A stretch of 64,000 bases of DNA from Sebaldella termitidis ATCC 33386 (GCF_000024405.1 NC_013517.1:310001-374000); one strand, 5' to 3'; shown: positions 45,701 to 54,459, counted from the stretch's first letter. The notes: generated from the sequence alone by a model not told the origin. Numbers and translations: made by a program.

Positions 45701-48700
45701 ATAACTGTTGGAAGCAACGGGATCGGGATGTATGCAAATAACAGTAATATTACTTTAAACAATTTTACAATAAATTTGAACGGTGATAATGCTCTGGGAT
45801 ACTATATAGAAGGAAACAGCTCTTCTTTTACAGGAAACGGGACAATAAATATAGATGGTCAGAATGTTACTTTGTTTAATATAAATTCAAACAGTCCGGC
45901 TGTAGATTTCAGCGGAATAACAGTGGGGACAGTTACAGCCGGTTCTAATTACACGCTCGGAAGTCTGACTAACGGAAAAATGACTTATGCTTCAGATGCA
46001 AGGCTGGCTACAAACGGAACAATGTTAAACGGAAGAAATACTAATATTTATTTAAACGGGACTTCAGATATAAAAGCAGAAGCCGGAGCAACAGGTGTGG
46101 TAGCTGTGGCACTGGACGGGCAGTATACTGGCGGAGCTCCTATTACACCGGGAGTAGACGGAAAGAATGACGGGCAAATTATATTAGGAAACAGCTCTGT
46201 AGGCTTATACGGAAAAAATGATGCAAGATTTGAAAATACTCATATAATAACAGTAGGAGATGATTCTGCCGGAATATATACGGACGGAGCGCTTGCAAGT
46301 ATTAAGAATACAGGAACAATAACAATTGGTAATAATTCACAGGGACTGTATCTTAAGAATGGAGATACAATAGATAACGGAGGATCAATATTAAGTTTGG
46401 GAATAAGTACAGTTGGTATTTTTGCGGATAATGTAACAAATCCCGTGATAAATACCGGTATAATAGATTTATCCGGCGATAAATCAGTGGGAATTTATAA
46501 AACTGGTGCTGTTAATTCTATTTCAAATAACAATATTATAAAAATAGGAGATTCATCTGATTTGAATGATCCGGGCATAGGAATATATTCTAATACTGCA
46601 GGGGATATAATAACAAACTCCGGAACTATAGATACCGGGAAAAATTCAATAGGGATATATGCAGAAGGCGCAGCAGTAAATCAAAATAACATACTGTCAG
46701 TCGGAGCAACAGGAACTGGTATATATACAAAAGGCGGGACAGTAACTCTGGGAGCCGGAAGCAATATAACAGTGGGTTCTAATGAATCAGTAGGTGTATA
46801 CGGAACTAACGGAACACATATAACTAATAACAGTACAAACGCAGTTAATATAAATAACGGAGGATACGGCTTTATACTGGAAACTGGATCTCTTCTGGAC
46901 AATCACGGGATACTGTCATTAAACGGAAAAGGGACAGGAGTGTATTCTGACGGATTAAACACTGTAAATAACTATACAGGAGCCGATATAAACATGTCAG
47001 GTGATAATAATATAGGTATTTATATGGTTTCGGGCGGTATTGTAAATAATGATGCAGATATAAACGGTGCTGCTGGAAAATCCAATATAGGAATATATAA
47101 CAAAAACGGTACGATTAATAATATAGGAACTATAAATGTAGGAAATTCAGTACTTGTATATAAGTCAGACGGAACAGTGGATTATGACAAAAGCGGCTAT
47201 GCAGTGGGAATATACGGCGACGGTTCTTATATAAATAACACAGGCAATATAACTGTAGGAGAGAACGGAATAGGGCTGTATACCAGAAATAACCCGGCAG
47301 CAGTGGTAAATAAAGGCAATATAACTGGAACAGGAAAAGGTGCTGTTGGTTTATTTGTAGATAACGGGGTAGTGGAAAATAATCTTGGTACTACAATAAC
47401 AATGACAGGCGATGATTCGATAGGAATGGTGGCTAATAAGAACGGAACAATAATAAATAACGGAGATATAATAATGTCTGGTAATAATGTATCCGGAATG
47501 TTTGCCAACATAAATTCTCATTCTGTAAATAACGGGACAATTGATATGACAGGAGCAACAGGTGACAAAAGTACGGCATTTTTATTAGGGGCAGGTTCGA
47601 CTTTTGAAAATAACGGGACATTACTTCTGGGATCAAATGCCGTTATATCAGGTGTGGCGGGAGAAACTTACAAAATACCGAGTATAGTAAACGGAGGTAT
47701 AATTTACTCAGACGGTGCACTGGCTGCAGACGGAATATCTCTGGCAATAAAGGTAAACCCTGAAACTGTAGTTTATCAGTCGTTATCTTCAGGTCCGCAG
47801 TTTACAGCTAACGGAACTTCGATAATAGCTGATACTCTTACTACAAGCAAGCCTATAGTTGTACTTCCCGGATTTGCAGACGGAACTAATGCTAATGTAT
47901 ATAAGATAGAAAATGCAGTAGTGGCTTCCGGCGGAAATTACGAATTTGTAAGCGGATCGTTATTATGGGAAGCAACTCCTGAAGCAACAGGTACAGGAGC
48001 AAATGTATATATGGAAAGAAAAAGCTTTACGGAATTTACTGACGGATTATGGTTTGAGGATTTTGGAAACGCTCTTGAGAAAAATTTCCTTGGTTCTAGA
48101 GGAGATGCAATGAAAATTTACAATAAAACAGGTTATATTGAAACAGAAGAAGATTTCAGACAGATAATGGGAAGTCTCGCAGGAAATGTGTACGCAAATA
48201 TGAATCAAAGAGAAAATGATATAGCCAGAACATTGGAAAATTCAATGCTTACTTTACATGAATCACCTAATAATACAAAAGAAAATGTAAAAATAAATAT
48301 TATAGGCGGAAAAGGGAAAAATAAAGAAGAAACAGACGGAGTTACGCCGTATGATTATACAACAGCAGGAGTTCTGGCATTAAGAGAGGTCGAACGTACA
48401 TACAGACATACATTTGGTTATTCATTGGGATATCTGCATACAGGATTTGAATTTAAAGATGGTAATGAAAGCGAAGAGAAAGCAGATACAATTCAGGTCG
48501 GAGCACATAATAAATACAGAGCAGGCGGCTGGGAACTGAGAAATGATCTTACAGGAAGAGTAAGCTTCCATAATGTGGACAGAAATATTGACTGGGGATC
48601 ATCGCTTGGAAAATCGGAAATGAACGGGACATATGAAACATACAGCATAACAAGTGATAATATACTTGGAAAGAAATTTGAGATTGGTAAAAAAACAAGT

Positions 48701-49129
48701 ATAATGCCATATGGCGCATTCAGGGCAATGTATGTAACAAGACCGACATTCAGCGAAAGCGGTCTGGAATCTCTTGAGGTAGAAGGAAATGATGCGTGGA
48801 GTGTAAAGCCGAGAGCAGGACTGGAACTGTCAGGTTCACTGCCGCTGGGAAGCAAAGCAGTCTGGCAGCTAAAGGGAACTTTGGATTTTGCTTATGAATA
48901 CGAGCTTGCAGATCTGAATGAAAGAGAAAAAGCAAGATTAACAGCGATAGAAAGCGGTTATCACAAACTTGCAAAGCCGCAGGATGAAAAAGGAATTTTC
49001 AGAACAAAAGGAATGCTGGGAATAGCTGTAGAAGACAGATATGGATTGTTTTTAACCGGTGAATACTCAACAGGAAATGACAAAGAAGATGATTATAGAA
49101 CCGGATTAATACTTAAAGCAGTATTCTAA
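42710..49129 (+). CDS. giant type Va autotransporter 2 (2139 aa)
   Basis: The signal peptide covers about 1-24. The shared N-terminal module follows (RMYNNMIKN, KPEYLEWQVFFSGGYEEY, TGYYDTSGNYVVTSG), then a Pro-rich linker (about 180-215), a beta-helix passenger with repeated SVGIYxxG and NNGTI units, and a C-terminal barrel (about 1855-2139) ending in LKAVF. The barrel is very close to that of autotransporter 1 (NGTYETYSITSDNILGK, GNDAWSVKPRAG), while the passenger is divergent. GGGAGGAACA precedes the ATG. It is transcribed alone, with a long leader. Confidence 0.92.
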   Translation: MKTNKKLLVSFMALNAVLSTGIEASGASAPSKYDRMYNNMIKNLDQNKSNSKNYQIIEQVLNKKNKELKDLYIQSDYIIKPEYLEWQVFFSGGYEEYGKGVDNSSDNAKYSSKVTGYYDTSGNYVVTSGNKGGTLGKPYQPLQTPKEINLGVNIPISGISRDPLNLTINPKTVTVVAPSQKTVPAPNPNVVLLNLSGIEVPTAPVPPTGLGSSGIIINPNQIYSTNSQFTTGVGTITGGTYAIDSAPYSSLYTFTTNNETLNFTGNIDINGNTGVIVSNSGPTTITGASITNDSTMTVKSSGSGLGGFHSNNSTAGYLDFINNNILDIEYVSGSGATQSLFFYGNINLKNNGTINYVNNDGGTKALYSMWNSSPADPNPMRVENNGTINIIGNSSLSYSSTVMAHHFGHLTSTALGQHTVINNGTIDLTNALGYLQDYSTGVYDASGGGIMNVRENSVGIELTLTGNSENIFNSSTLKVGTINVYGSTNTGGQYSKAINMSLNAFPNVIVNISDGEINLESNSMGIITNIPGTQTINNSAEINISGENSYGIITYNNSASAGSIENTGDITLDVNNTSKLSAGIFHQIAPSFVNKGNIYVKSTGSNAEGTIGILLSQGAKFTNDGGGTKVISVDGRKATGVFANQNTTNTIKNTAVKVANSGIGFFSYNGSDIKLENITAEASAGGILFYSSSTPSNSTITFVNSSSATVKDGGTAFYVDGPLSMIPTSYVNLNNLNLKMEDGSTVFLLDSPGTYSIGALPTASMAGLNIDPSSGNYKDVTINRGTINIDNVGGNQVFDLDNPNDALNKNSFYSSNLNLITGSTIQGSGSGQLAMGQTSYTGAASNALVTLTNGGTIQLSGASSVGMYSNYGTLNNNTAINVTGTDSVGMYGENGTAVINSGSITIGNKGVGIYGISNQNILSPASYGDQKVNITNNTSIVSNAGTAGTVGIYANNNAGTTGNNLIFGTGSVINLGASDSAIGVYANQIDNVQARGVITVGSNGIGMYANNSNITLNNFTINLNGDNALGYYIEGNSSSFTGNGTINIDGQNVTLFNINSNSPAVDFSGITVGTVTAGSNYTLGSLTNGKMTYASDARLATNGTMLNGRNTNIYLNGTSDIKAEAGATGVVAVALDGQYTGGAPITPGVDGKNDGQIILGNSSVGLYGKNDARFENTHIITVGDDSAGIYTDGALASIKNTGTITIGNNSQGLYLKNGDTIDNGGSILSLGISTVGIFADNVTNPVINTGIIDLSGDKSVGIYKTGAVNSISNNNIIKIGDSSDLNDPGIGIYSNTAGDIITNSGTIDTGKNSIGIYAEGAAVNQNNILSVGATGTGIYTKGGTVTLGAGSNITVGSNESVGVYGTNGTHITNNSTNAVNINNGGYGFILETGSLLDNHGILSLNGKGTGVYSDGLNTVNNYTGADINMSGDNNIGIYMVSGGIVNNDADINGAAGKSNIGIYNKNGTINNIGTINVGNSVLVYKSDGTVDYDKSGYAVGIYGDGSYINNTGNITVGENGIGLYTRNNPAAVVNKGNITGTGKGAVGLFVDNGVVENNLGTTITMTGDDSIGMVANKNGTIINNGDIIMSGNNVSGMFANINSHSVNNGTIDMTGATGDKSTAFLLGAGSTFENNGTLLLGSNAVISGVAGETYKIPSIVNGGIIYSDGALAADGISLAIKVNPETVVYQSLSSGPQFTANGTSIIADTLTTSKPIVVLPGFADGTNANVYKIENAVVASGGNYEFVSGSLLWEATPEATGTGANVYMERKSFTEFTDGLWFEDFGNALEKNFLGSRGDAMKIYNKTGYIETEEDFRQIMGSLAGNVYANMNQRENDIARTLENSMLTLHESPNNTKENVKINIIGGKGKNKEETDGVTPYDYTTAGVLALREVERTYRHTFGYSLGYLHTGFEFKDGNESEEKADTIQVGAHNKYRAGGWELRNDLTGRVSFHNVDRNIDWGSSLGKSEMNGTYETYSITSDNILGKKFEIGKKTSIMPYGAFRAMYVTRPTFSESGLESLEVEGNDAWSVKPRAGLELSGSLPLGSKAVWQLKGTLDFAYEYELADLNEREKARLTAIESGYHKLAKPQDEKGIFRTKGMLGIAVEDRYGLFLTGEYSTGNDKEDDYRTGLILKAVF

Positions 49130-49170
49130 AAGAATTATAAATAAATAATATAGTAAAATTTATAAAATAA

Positions 49171-49213
49171 AAAAACCTCCGGGTAGCAAAAAAATATTTT
49201 TCCGGAGGTTTTA
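49171..49213 (+). terminator. terminator of autotransporter 2
   Basis: AAAACCTCCGG (49172-49182) pairs with CCGGAGGTTTT (49202-49212). Confidence 0.85.
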
Positions 49214-49321
49214 AATTTACTTAATAACAGAATAAGAAAAACAGAGCGGCAGGATCACAGGAGGCGAAGCCTGACTTTAAAGTCTCTGAGAGAGTACAAG
49301 TGTATTTTTTATTATTCTTAC

Positions 49322-49349
49322 TTGACTTTAGTGTGTTTTATGGTAGAAT
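49322..49349 (+). promoter_or_regulatory. promoter upstream of the nucleotidase-like gene
   Basis: TTGACT (49322-49327), a 16-bp spacer and TAGAAT (49344-49349). Initiation at about 49356 places a strong terminator-like hairpin only 36 bases downstream. Confidence 0.55.
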
Positions 49350-49355
49350 ATTATC

Positions 49356-49448
49356 AATAGGATTAGAATTGTTACTCTATTTTTTTTGAGGCAAAATCTA
49401 AAAATCAAACATTTTTATGATGTTATTTTAGATTTTGTCTTTTTTTAT
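49356..49448 (+). ncRNA. candidate 90-nt RNA or attenuator
   Basis: From the predicted start at about 49356 to a terminator whose perfect 12-bp stem is CAAAATCTAAAA (49392-49403) with TTTTAGATTTTG (49426-49437), then eight or more T's. Either a short stand-alone RNA is made or transcription into the nucleotidase-like gene is attenuated. No known RNA family is recognised. Confidence 0.4.
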
Positions 49449-49530
49449 ATAAACAGAGAACTAAGAAAAATCCTTATTTTTAGACAGAAATATCTGTGGA
49501 ATACTATATATTGCGGAAATGGAGGAAGGT

Positions 49531-51000
49531 ATGAAAAAAATATTATTAATTTTTTTTGTGTTTATGAATTTTATCGGGGGGATAATTTACGGGAAAGAGG
49601 TAAAGCTTACTATTTTTCATACGAATGATACACACGGAAGAGGTCTGGACGATAAAAGCATAGGATACGGGAAAGTTACTGCATATGTAAATCAATACCG
49701 TGCTTCAAATAAAAATGTTCTTTTTTTAGATGCCGGTGATGCTTTTAACGGGCTTCCCGTGATAGATCTGAGTCTGGGGCGCGCTAATCTGGATGTGATG
49801 AATCTTATGGGGTATGATGCTTTTACAGCAGGAAATGCAGATTTTGTACAGGGTGGGAAACAGATTCTGGAGCTTGAAAAGGCTGCAAACTTTCCGTTTC
49901 TGTCTTCAAATATTTATTATAACGGCAAGCATGCATTTAAACCTTATATTATCAAAGAAATTGAGGGAGTAAAAATTGGAATTATAGGTGTTTCGCCGAT
50001 GAATTCCATGGTGGCTACCACTGATTCAAAGCTAAAAGGGTTTAAAGTTACTGATGCAATAAAAGAAGTGGAGAAGCAGGTCAAAATTGTGAAGAAAAAA
50101 GCAGATATTATAATAATTCTTGCACATCTGGGGAAGACAGATCCAGTGGTAAATGTTCAAAAACTGGTGGAAACTGTTCCGGGAATTGATATTATTGTGG
50201 ATGGTCATGATCATGTACTTATAAAAGAAGGAATGAAGATAAATGAAACTTTTGTGGTTAATGCAGGTCAGTATAATGAATATCTGGGAATGCTGGAGCT
50301 TAGGATAGAGGATAAGAAATTAGTTTCGGCTTCTGGAAAGCTTCTGGGAGCAGATGAATTTAAAAATATTTCTGCTGATAAAAATGTTGAAGAATTAATA
50401 CAGAAAATAACTAAAGAAAATGACAGAATTTTGAATGAAAAGGTAATGGTATTACCGTTTACCCTTGAAGGAAGAAGGGAGTTCGTAAGATCAGAACAGA
50501 CTAATCTGGGTTCTATACTGGCAGATGCCGAAAGAGAATATACAGGAGCTGATGTATCAATAACAGTAGGCGCCTTTTTACGCGAGAGTATTGAGGAGGG
50601 GCCTGTAACATACGGTAAAGTACTTTCTGCACTTCCTTTTACACTGCCTACGGTTACAAGAAATATGACGGGAAGACAGATAGTAGACTTTATAGAACAT
50701 AATTATACTGAGGAAAAAATAGTAAGTCCTGCTTATACACATGTGAGCGGTATGACCTTTACAGTAGATTTCAGCCGTCCGGCAGGAGCACGTATGACAG
50801 ATATTATGATTAACGGAAAGCCTATAGATATGAATAAAATTTATGTTTTGGCATGTAACGAACAAATAAGCGATTTTGGAATCAGAGATACAAAAATAGA
50901 AAATAGCTTTGATATAACAATGGCACAGCTGCTTATAAACTATATAAATAAGCATCCGGATATCAAAAATCCTGAAAACAGAGTTACAATAAAAAAATAA
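49531..51000 (+). CDS. secreted 5'-nucleotidase/UshA-like protein lacking the catalytic dyad
   Basis: The 489-aa protein has a signal peptide (1-21). The N-terminal metallophosphatase domain keeps HTNDTHGR (Asp33, His35), DAGDAFNG (Asp70), AHLG and DGHDH. However, the motif GNHEFD of UshA is GNADFV (101-106): the catalytic His and Asp are Ala103 and Val106, with the metal-binding Asn102 retained. The C-terminal 5'-nucleotidase domain (about 300-489, with RSEQTNLGSILADA and NMTGRQIVDFIE) is normal. It may bind nucleotides without hydrolysis or have altered activity. GGAGGAAGGT fixes the start at 49531. A DeoR regulator follows. Confidence 0.82.
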   Translation: MKKILLIFFVFMNFIGGIIYGKEVKLTIFHTNDTHGRGLDDKSIGYGKVTAYVNQYRASNKNVLFLDAGDAFNGLPVIDLSLGRANLDVMNLMGYDAFTAGNADFVQGGKQILELEKAANFPFLSSNIYYNGKHAFKPYIIKEIEGVKIGIIGVSPMNSMVATTDSKLKGFKVTDAIKEVEKQVKIVKKKADIIIILAHLGKTDPVVNVQKLVETVPGIDIIVDGHDHVLIKEGMKINETFVVNAGQYNEYLGMLELRIEDKKLVSASGKLLGADEFKNISADKNVEELIQKITKENDRILNEKVMVLPFTLEGRREFVRSEQTNLGSILADAEREYTGADVSITVGAFLRESIEEGPVTYGKVLSALPFTLPTVTRNMTGRQIVDFIEHNYTEEKIVSPAYTHVSGMTFTVDFSRPAGARMTDIMINGKPIDMNKIYVLACNEQISDFGIRDTKIENSFDITMAQLLINYINKHPDIKNPENRVTIKK

Positions 51001-51016
51001 ATAACTTTATTAAGTG

Positions 51017-51066
51017 AAATACACCTCAAAAGTCAGATGTACCTGATGAGAAGAGGTGTATTTTAT
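51017..51066 (+). terminator. terminator of the nucleotidase-like gene
   Basis: AAATACACCTC (51017-51027) pairs with GAGGTGTATTT, followed by T's (to 51064). Confidence 0.85.
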
Positions 51067-51202
51067 TATACTCGGAAATATAAGGAAGAGAATCTGTTAT
51101 ACAGCAATAAGAAAATATTAGAAAAATATACTTGCGAAATATGCAATATTGCCAGAGTTTAATATTTATAAGCATGAAACAGTTATTCTGAAAATCTGGA
51201 AG

Positions 51203-51263
51203 TTGACAAGTAAAATTAATAAGGGTAAAATTAGTGTAACAAATAAGAACATTTTGTAACAAA
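51203..51263 (+). promoter_or_regulatory. deoR-type promoter with direct-repeat operator
   Basis: TTGACA (51203-51208), a 17-bp spacer and TAAAAT (51226-51231). Immediately downstream are two direct TGTAACAAA repeats (51235-51243 and 51255-51263), 20 bp apart, on one face of the helix. This is a good autorepression site for the DeoR protein. Confidence 0.65.
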
Positions 51264-51289
51264 AAATATAGGAACTTTTGGGAGCAGGA

Positions 51290-52048
51290 ATGAAAGAAAA
51301 GAGAATAGATATTATAATGAAAGAAATAGAAAAGCACGGGATAGTTTCTGTGAATGATCTGATGAAGAAGCTTGGTGTTACCAGAATGACTATAGGGCGT
51401 GATTTGAAACTTCTGGAGGATTCAAACATGCTGAAGAGAATTCACGGCGGCGCTGTCAGAAATGAAGATTCAAAATTAACAGAGCTGACACATTTACAGA
51501 AAAAGAACATAAATATATCAAAAAAAGAAGAGATAGGAAGACAGGCCGCGGGTTATATAGAGAACGGCGATATAATCTTTATCGGGGCAAGCACTACAAA
51601 TGAGTGTCTGATGAAATATATAAAAAATAAACGAATAAGAATTATCACAAATTCTTTTTATATATTTGAACAATATAAGGGAAATGATGACTTTGAACTG
51701 ATATTAACAGGAGGAATATGGCGGGAAAAGTCAGGTGCATTTATAGGAGATGTAACTGACAGAATTTTGTCAGAAATAAAAGTGGACAAAAGTTTTATAG
51801 GTGCTAACGGAATTAAGAATAATAATGTAACAAACTCCAATAAGGAGGAAGCCGGACTTCAGAAAATTATTATGGATAATTCCCAGAAAAACTATATATT
51901 AATCGACAGCAATAAATTTGACTTAAAGGATCTGTATACTTTTTATCAGACTGACAAAATTAACGGAATAATAACAGACAGCAGGCTTGATAAAGAGCTC
52001 AGAGAAAAATACGGAAAATATACTCAGATTATCAATATAATTAAATAA
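51290..52048 (+). CDS. DeoR-family transcriptional regulator
   Basis: The 252-aa protein has an N-terminal DeoR helix-turn-helix (VSVNDLMKKLGVTRMTIGRDL, with the family IHGGAV wing) and a C-terminal sugar-phosphate sensor domain of DeoRC type (GASTTNECL, ITNSF, LTGG, and ILIDSNKFD). GGAGCAGGA before the ATG at 51290 is preferred over the upstream TTG. DeoR proteins sense phosphorylated sugars. The monocistronic setting gives no direct target except its own promoter and possibly its neighbours. Confidence 0.87.
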   Translation: MKEKRIDIIMKEIEKHGIVSVNDLMKKLGVTRMTIGRDLKLLEDSNMLKRIHGGAVRNEDSKLTELTHLQKKNINISKKEEIGRQAAGYIENGDIIFIGASTTNECLMKYIKNKRIRIITNSFYIFEQYKGNDDFELILTGGIWREKSGAFIGDVTDRILSEIKVDKSFIGANGIKNNNVTNSNKEEAGLQKIIMDNSQKNYILIDSNKFDLKDLYTFYQTDKINGIITDSRLDKELREKYGKYTQIINIIK

Positions 52049-52098
52049 GAAAATTACATTCCTAGAAAAAACGGATTTTTATAATATAAAGAATACAG

Positions 52099-52127
52099 TT
52101 GCAGTAAAGCGGAGGTTTTGTTATAAT
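52099..52127 (+). promoter_or_regulatory. promoter of the Nim-like gene
   Basis: TTGCAG (52099-52104), a 17-bp spacer and TATAAT (52122-52127). Confidence 0.6.
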
Positions 52128-52160
52128 CGGATAAATAATAGTATTTGCAGGAGGTAAATT

Positions 52161-52640
52161 ATGTTTAGGGAAATCAGAAGAATAAAGAAAAAGCTTCCTG
52201 AAAGTGAAGCGGTACGAATGCTTGAACAGCTGAGCTGCTGTACTCTTGCACTGTCAGGAGATGACGGATATACATACTCTGTTCCTGTAAGTTTTGTTTA
52301 TGACAACGGGAAAATTTTCTTTCATAGTGCTACGGAGGGGAAAAAATGCGATTCTATATTACAAAATAATAAGATTTCATTTTCAGCCGTGGAAAAAGAT
52401 GATATAAAACCCGCAGAATTTACTACACATTATAAAAGTGTAATAGGATTCGGAGAAATAACACTGCTTGAAAAAAGAGAGGAAATTCAGCATGCCATGG
52501 AGCTTATTCTGAAAAAATATTCTCCGGATTATATGAAAGAGGGGAAAGACTATATTGAAAGAGCATGGGGACATTTTTATACTTATGTGATTGATATTCA
52601 TCATATGACTGCCAAAGGGACAGAGAAGCAGAAGGAATAA
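52161..52640 (+). CDS. pyridoxamine 5'-phosphate oxidase-like flavoprotein (Nim-like)
   Basis: The 159-aa split-barrel protein has SCCTLALSGDDGYTYSVPVSFVYDNGKIFFHSA, followed by GKKCDSI and SVIGFGEI, as in the NimA/5-nitroimidazole-reductase group. It is expected to bind FMN or a similar cofactor and may reduce nitro compounds or act in redox housekeeping. GGAGGTAAATT precedes the ATG. It is monocistronic and stands next to the IS200-type element. Confidence 0.8.
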   Translation: MFREIRRIKKKLPESEAVRMLEQLSCCTLALSGDDGYTYSVPVSFVYDNGKIFFHSATEGKKCDSILQNNKISFSAVEKDDIKPAEFTTHYKSVIGFGEITLLEKREEIQHAMELILKKYSPDYMKEGKDYIERAWGHFYTYVIDIHHMTAKGTEKQKE

Positions 52641-52662
52641 AATTTATTTGATAAAAATTTTT

Positions 52663-53420
52663 GAAATTTTCGAATCAGGACCACCCCTTCAAGGGGTGGT
52701 TTGCTCCTTGGCTATAAGCCAACGGGTCTCTGACTACGCCTCAAGGCGTTCGCTTTCTCTTCGTTCAAGCTACTATTGTCTTTGACTCGTGGCTACCTCT
52801 TAAAGAGGTTTATTATCACTCCGACTTACCACCCCTAAAGGGGTCTTCGTATTCTTTCACACTCAGCTTATCTCGGGCTATATCCTGTTTTTCCTGTTCC
52901 TGAATATACTTTCTTATTGTCGTTTCATTCAAACCTACTGTACTTACATAATATCCTTCTGACCAAAAATGTCTATTCCCAAATTTATATTTTAAATTTG
53001 CATGCCTGTCAAACAGCATCAGCGCACTTTTCCCTTTCAAATATCCCATAAAACTTGATACACTTATTTTCGGCGGTATACTTACCAACATATGCACATG
53101 GTCCGTTTTTAAGTGTCCTTCCAGTAATTCTACTCCTTTATATTTACATAGACTCCTCAATATTTCTCCTACACTTTTTTTATATTGATTATATATTATT
53201 TTTCGTCTATACTTTGGGGTGAATACAATATGGTACTTACACATCCACTTTGTATGAGACAGGCTATTACTTTTTTTAGCCATTCTTACACCATCCTCTC
53301 TAATAGTAGCTTGAACAACTTCTATTATATTGGATTGGTGTTTTTTTGTACAACTTCGATTTCCTCACCCGCATAGCGGGTGGTTTTATGTTTCGTACGC
53401 TTTGCGTACTCAACTGACTT
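52663..53420 (-). mobile_element. IS200/IS605-type insertion sequence (solo tnpA)
   Basis: The element consists of a single HUH transposase gene flanked by hairpin-rich ends and has no inverted terminal repeats. The left end (plus-strand right side) has CACCCGC-ATA-GCGGGTG (53366-53382) and GTACGC-TTT-GCGTAC (53395-53409). The right end has CCACCCCTT/AAGGGGTGG (52681-52699), TTGGCT-ATA-AGCCAA (52708-52722), CGCC-TCAA-GGCG (52737-52748) and ACCTCTT/AAGAGGT (52795-52809). The exact ends are uncertain because these elements make no target duplication. Confidence 0.7.
52816..53283 (-). CDS. tnpA: IS200/IS605 family transposase TnpA
   Basis: This 155-aa Y1 HUH transposase has the HUH motif in KTDHVHMLVSIPP (metal-binding histidines) and the catalytic Tyr in the WSEGYYVSTVGLNE helix. 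Its start SLSHTKWMCKYHIVFTPKYR is typical. It transposes single-stranded DNA by recognising the end hairpins. Length and motifs are intact, so it may be active. No tnpB/IscB accessory gene is present. Confidence 0.92.
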   Translation of the reverse strand: MAKKSNSLSHTKWMCKYHIVFTPKYRRKIIYNQYKKSVGEILRSLCKYKGVELLEGHLKTDHVHMLVSIPPKISVSSFMGYLKGKSALMLFDRHANLKYKFGNRHFWSEGYYVSTVGLNETTIRKYIQEQEKQDIARDKLSVKEYEDPFRGGKSE

Positions 53421-53430
53421 AAGTCTATAA

Positions 53431-53463
53431 TAAAAAAACAGACCCCTTGTGGAAGGGGATCTG
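53431..53463 (-). terminator. terminator of the HAD phosphatase gene
   Basis: CAGACCCCTT pairs with AAGGGGATCTG. The preceding A run becomes the U tail on the minus strand. Confidence 0.8.
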
Positions 53464-53481
53464 CTCTTTTACTATTATCAA

Positions 53482-54309
53482 CTAGATTCTATTAATAATA
53501 AACTTTTCAATGAGCTCGGCTACAGCTCCTTTGTTATTGTCTGCCTCAGTTACATAATGGGCAGCTTTTTTGGCATCATCGACAGCATTGCTTACAGCTA
53601 TAGATAATCCTGCGGTTTTCAACATGGAAATATCATTGTAGTTATCACCGACTGCAATAGTATCCTTAACATCGATTCCCAAAATTTCAGCCAAAGACCG
53701 TAAACCGTTGCCTTTGTCGATTCCTATGGAATTAAACTCCATGTAGCGATTCGAGGAATAGCTTACAGTACAGTTTTCTGTGAGATTCTTCATGGGTTTC
53801 TCAAGACTCATAAGATATGGAACATCAGGATTCTGAAAAAGAATTTTGTAAATCTTTTCATTTTTCAAAAAATCAACGGAATTCTCCTCCATGTATACAC
53901 GGCCTCCGTTATAGCCGTCCATCTTTTCTTTTTCATACTGGTTTACATTAAAAACATAAACTGTATCTTTAGTGTAAACATGCTGACAGACGTTTTTGGT
54001 AAGCCCGAAATCAAATATCTCTTTCATGATATTGTAATCCAGACCGTTTGATCGAAGCAGTGTATTTCCTTTATTTTCCGTAATAATCGCCCCGTTATAG
54101 GAAATTACATATTCTCCGGGGAGATCATGTAATCCCAGCCGGGCAAGTTCATTCTGAATGGAAGCATAACCGCGTCCTGTAGCAGGAACAAACTTTATGC
54201 CGTATTTTTCCTTGGCAAGCTTGATCATTTTGAGATTGTTTTCACTGATTTCACGATTATCATTTAGCAAGGTTTCGTCCATATCACTTACAATAAGCTT
54301 ATATCCCAT
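53482..54309 (-). CDS. HAD-superfamily Cof-type phosphatase
   Basis: The 275-aa protein has motif I DMDETLLND (residues 9-17, nucleophile Asp), motif II with a conserved Thr in PATGRGY, and motif IV AVGDNYNDISML with a cap domain of Cof/YbjI type between. The family dephosphorylates sugar phosphates or related metabolites; the substrate is unknown. AAAGGAGATTC precedes the ATG. Confidence 0.88.
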   Translation of the reverse strand: MGYKLIVSDMDETLLNDNREISENNLKMIKLAKEKYGIKFVPATGRGYASIQNELARLGLHDLPGEYVISYNGAIITENKGNTLLRSNGLDYNIMKEIFDFGLTKNVCQHVYTKDTVYVFNVNQYEKEKMDGYNGGRVYMEENSVDFLKNEKIYKILFQNPDVPYLMSLEKPMKNLTENCTVSYSSNRYMEFNSIGIDKGNGLRSLAEILGIDVKDTIAVGDNYNDISMLKTAGLSIAVSNAVDDAKKAAHYVTEADNNKGAVAELIEKFIINRI

Positions 54310-54459
54310 TTTGAATCTCCTTTTTTCTTTTATTTACAATTTATAATTTGTGTAAAATTAAGATAAGTATTCAGTAATAATTTTAACATATTTTGTTTTA
54401 AAGAACCACAGTTTAATATAATAAAATTGTAAATATAAAAAAGTATTCAGGATGTGTGA

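Noticed and set aside
49250-49320. Riboswitch-like stretch with a GGCgaaGCC hairpin and CTGAGAGAG, resembling part of a TPP element
   Set aside because: The other conserved TPP segments and the usual thiamine genes are missing.
52816-53283. REP-associated (RAYT) transposase rather than an IS200 transposase
   Set aside because: The N-terminus and the DHVHMLV/GYYVSTVGLNE motifs match the IS200 type, and there are no dispersed REP copies of its end hairpins elsewhere in the window.
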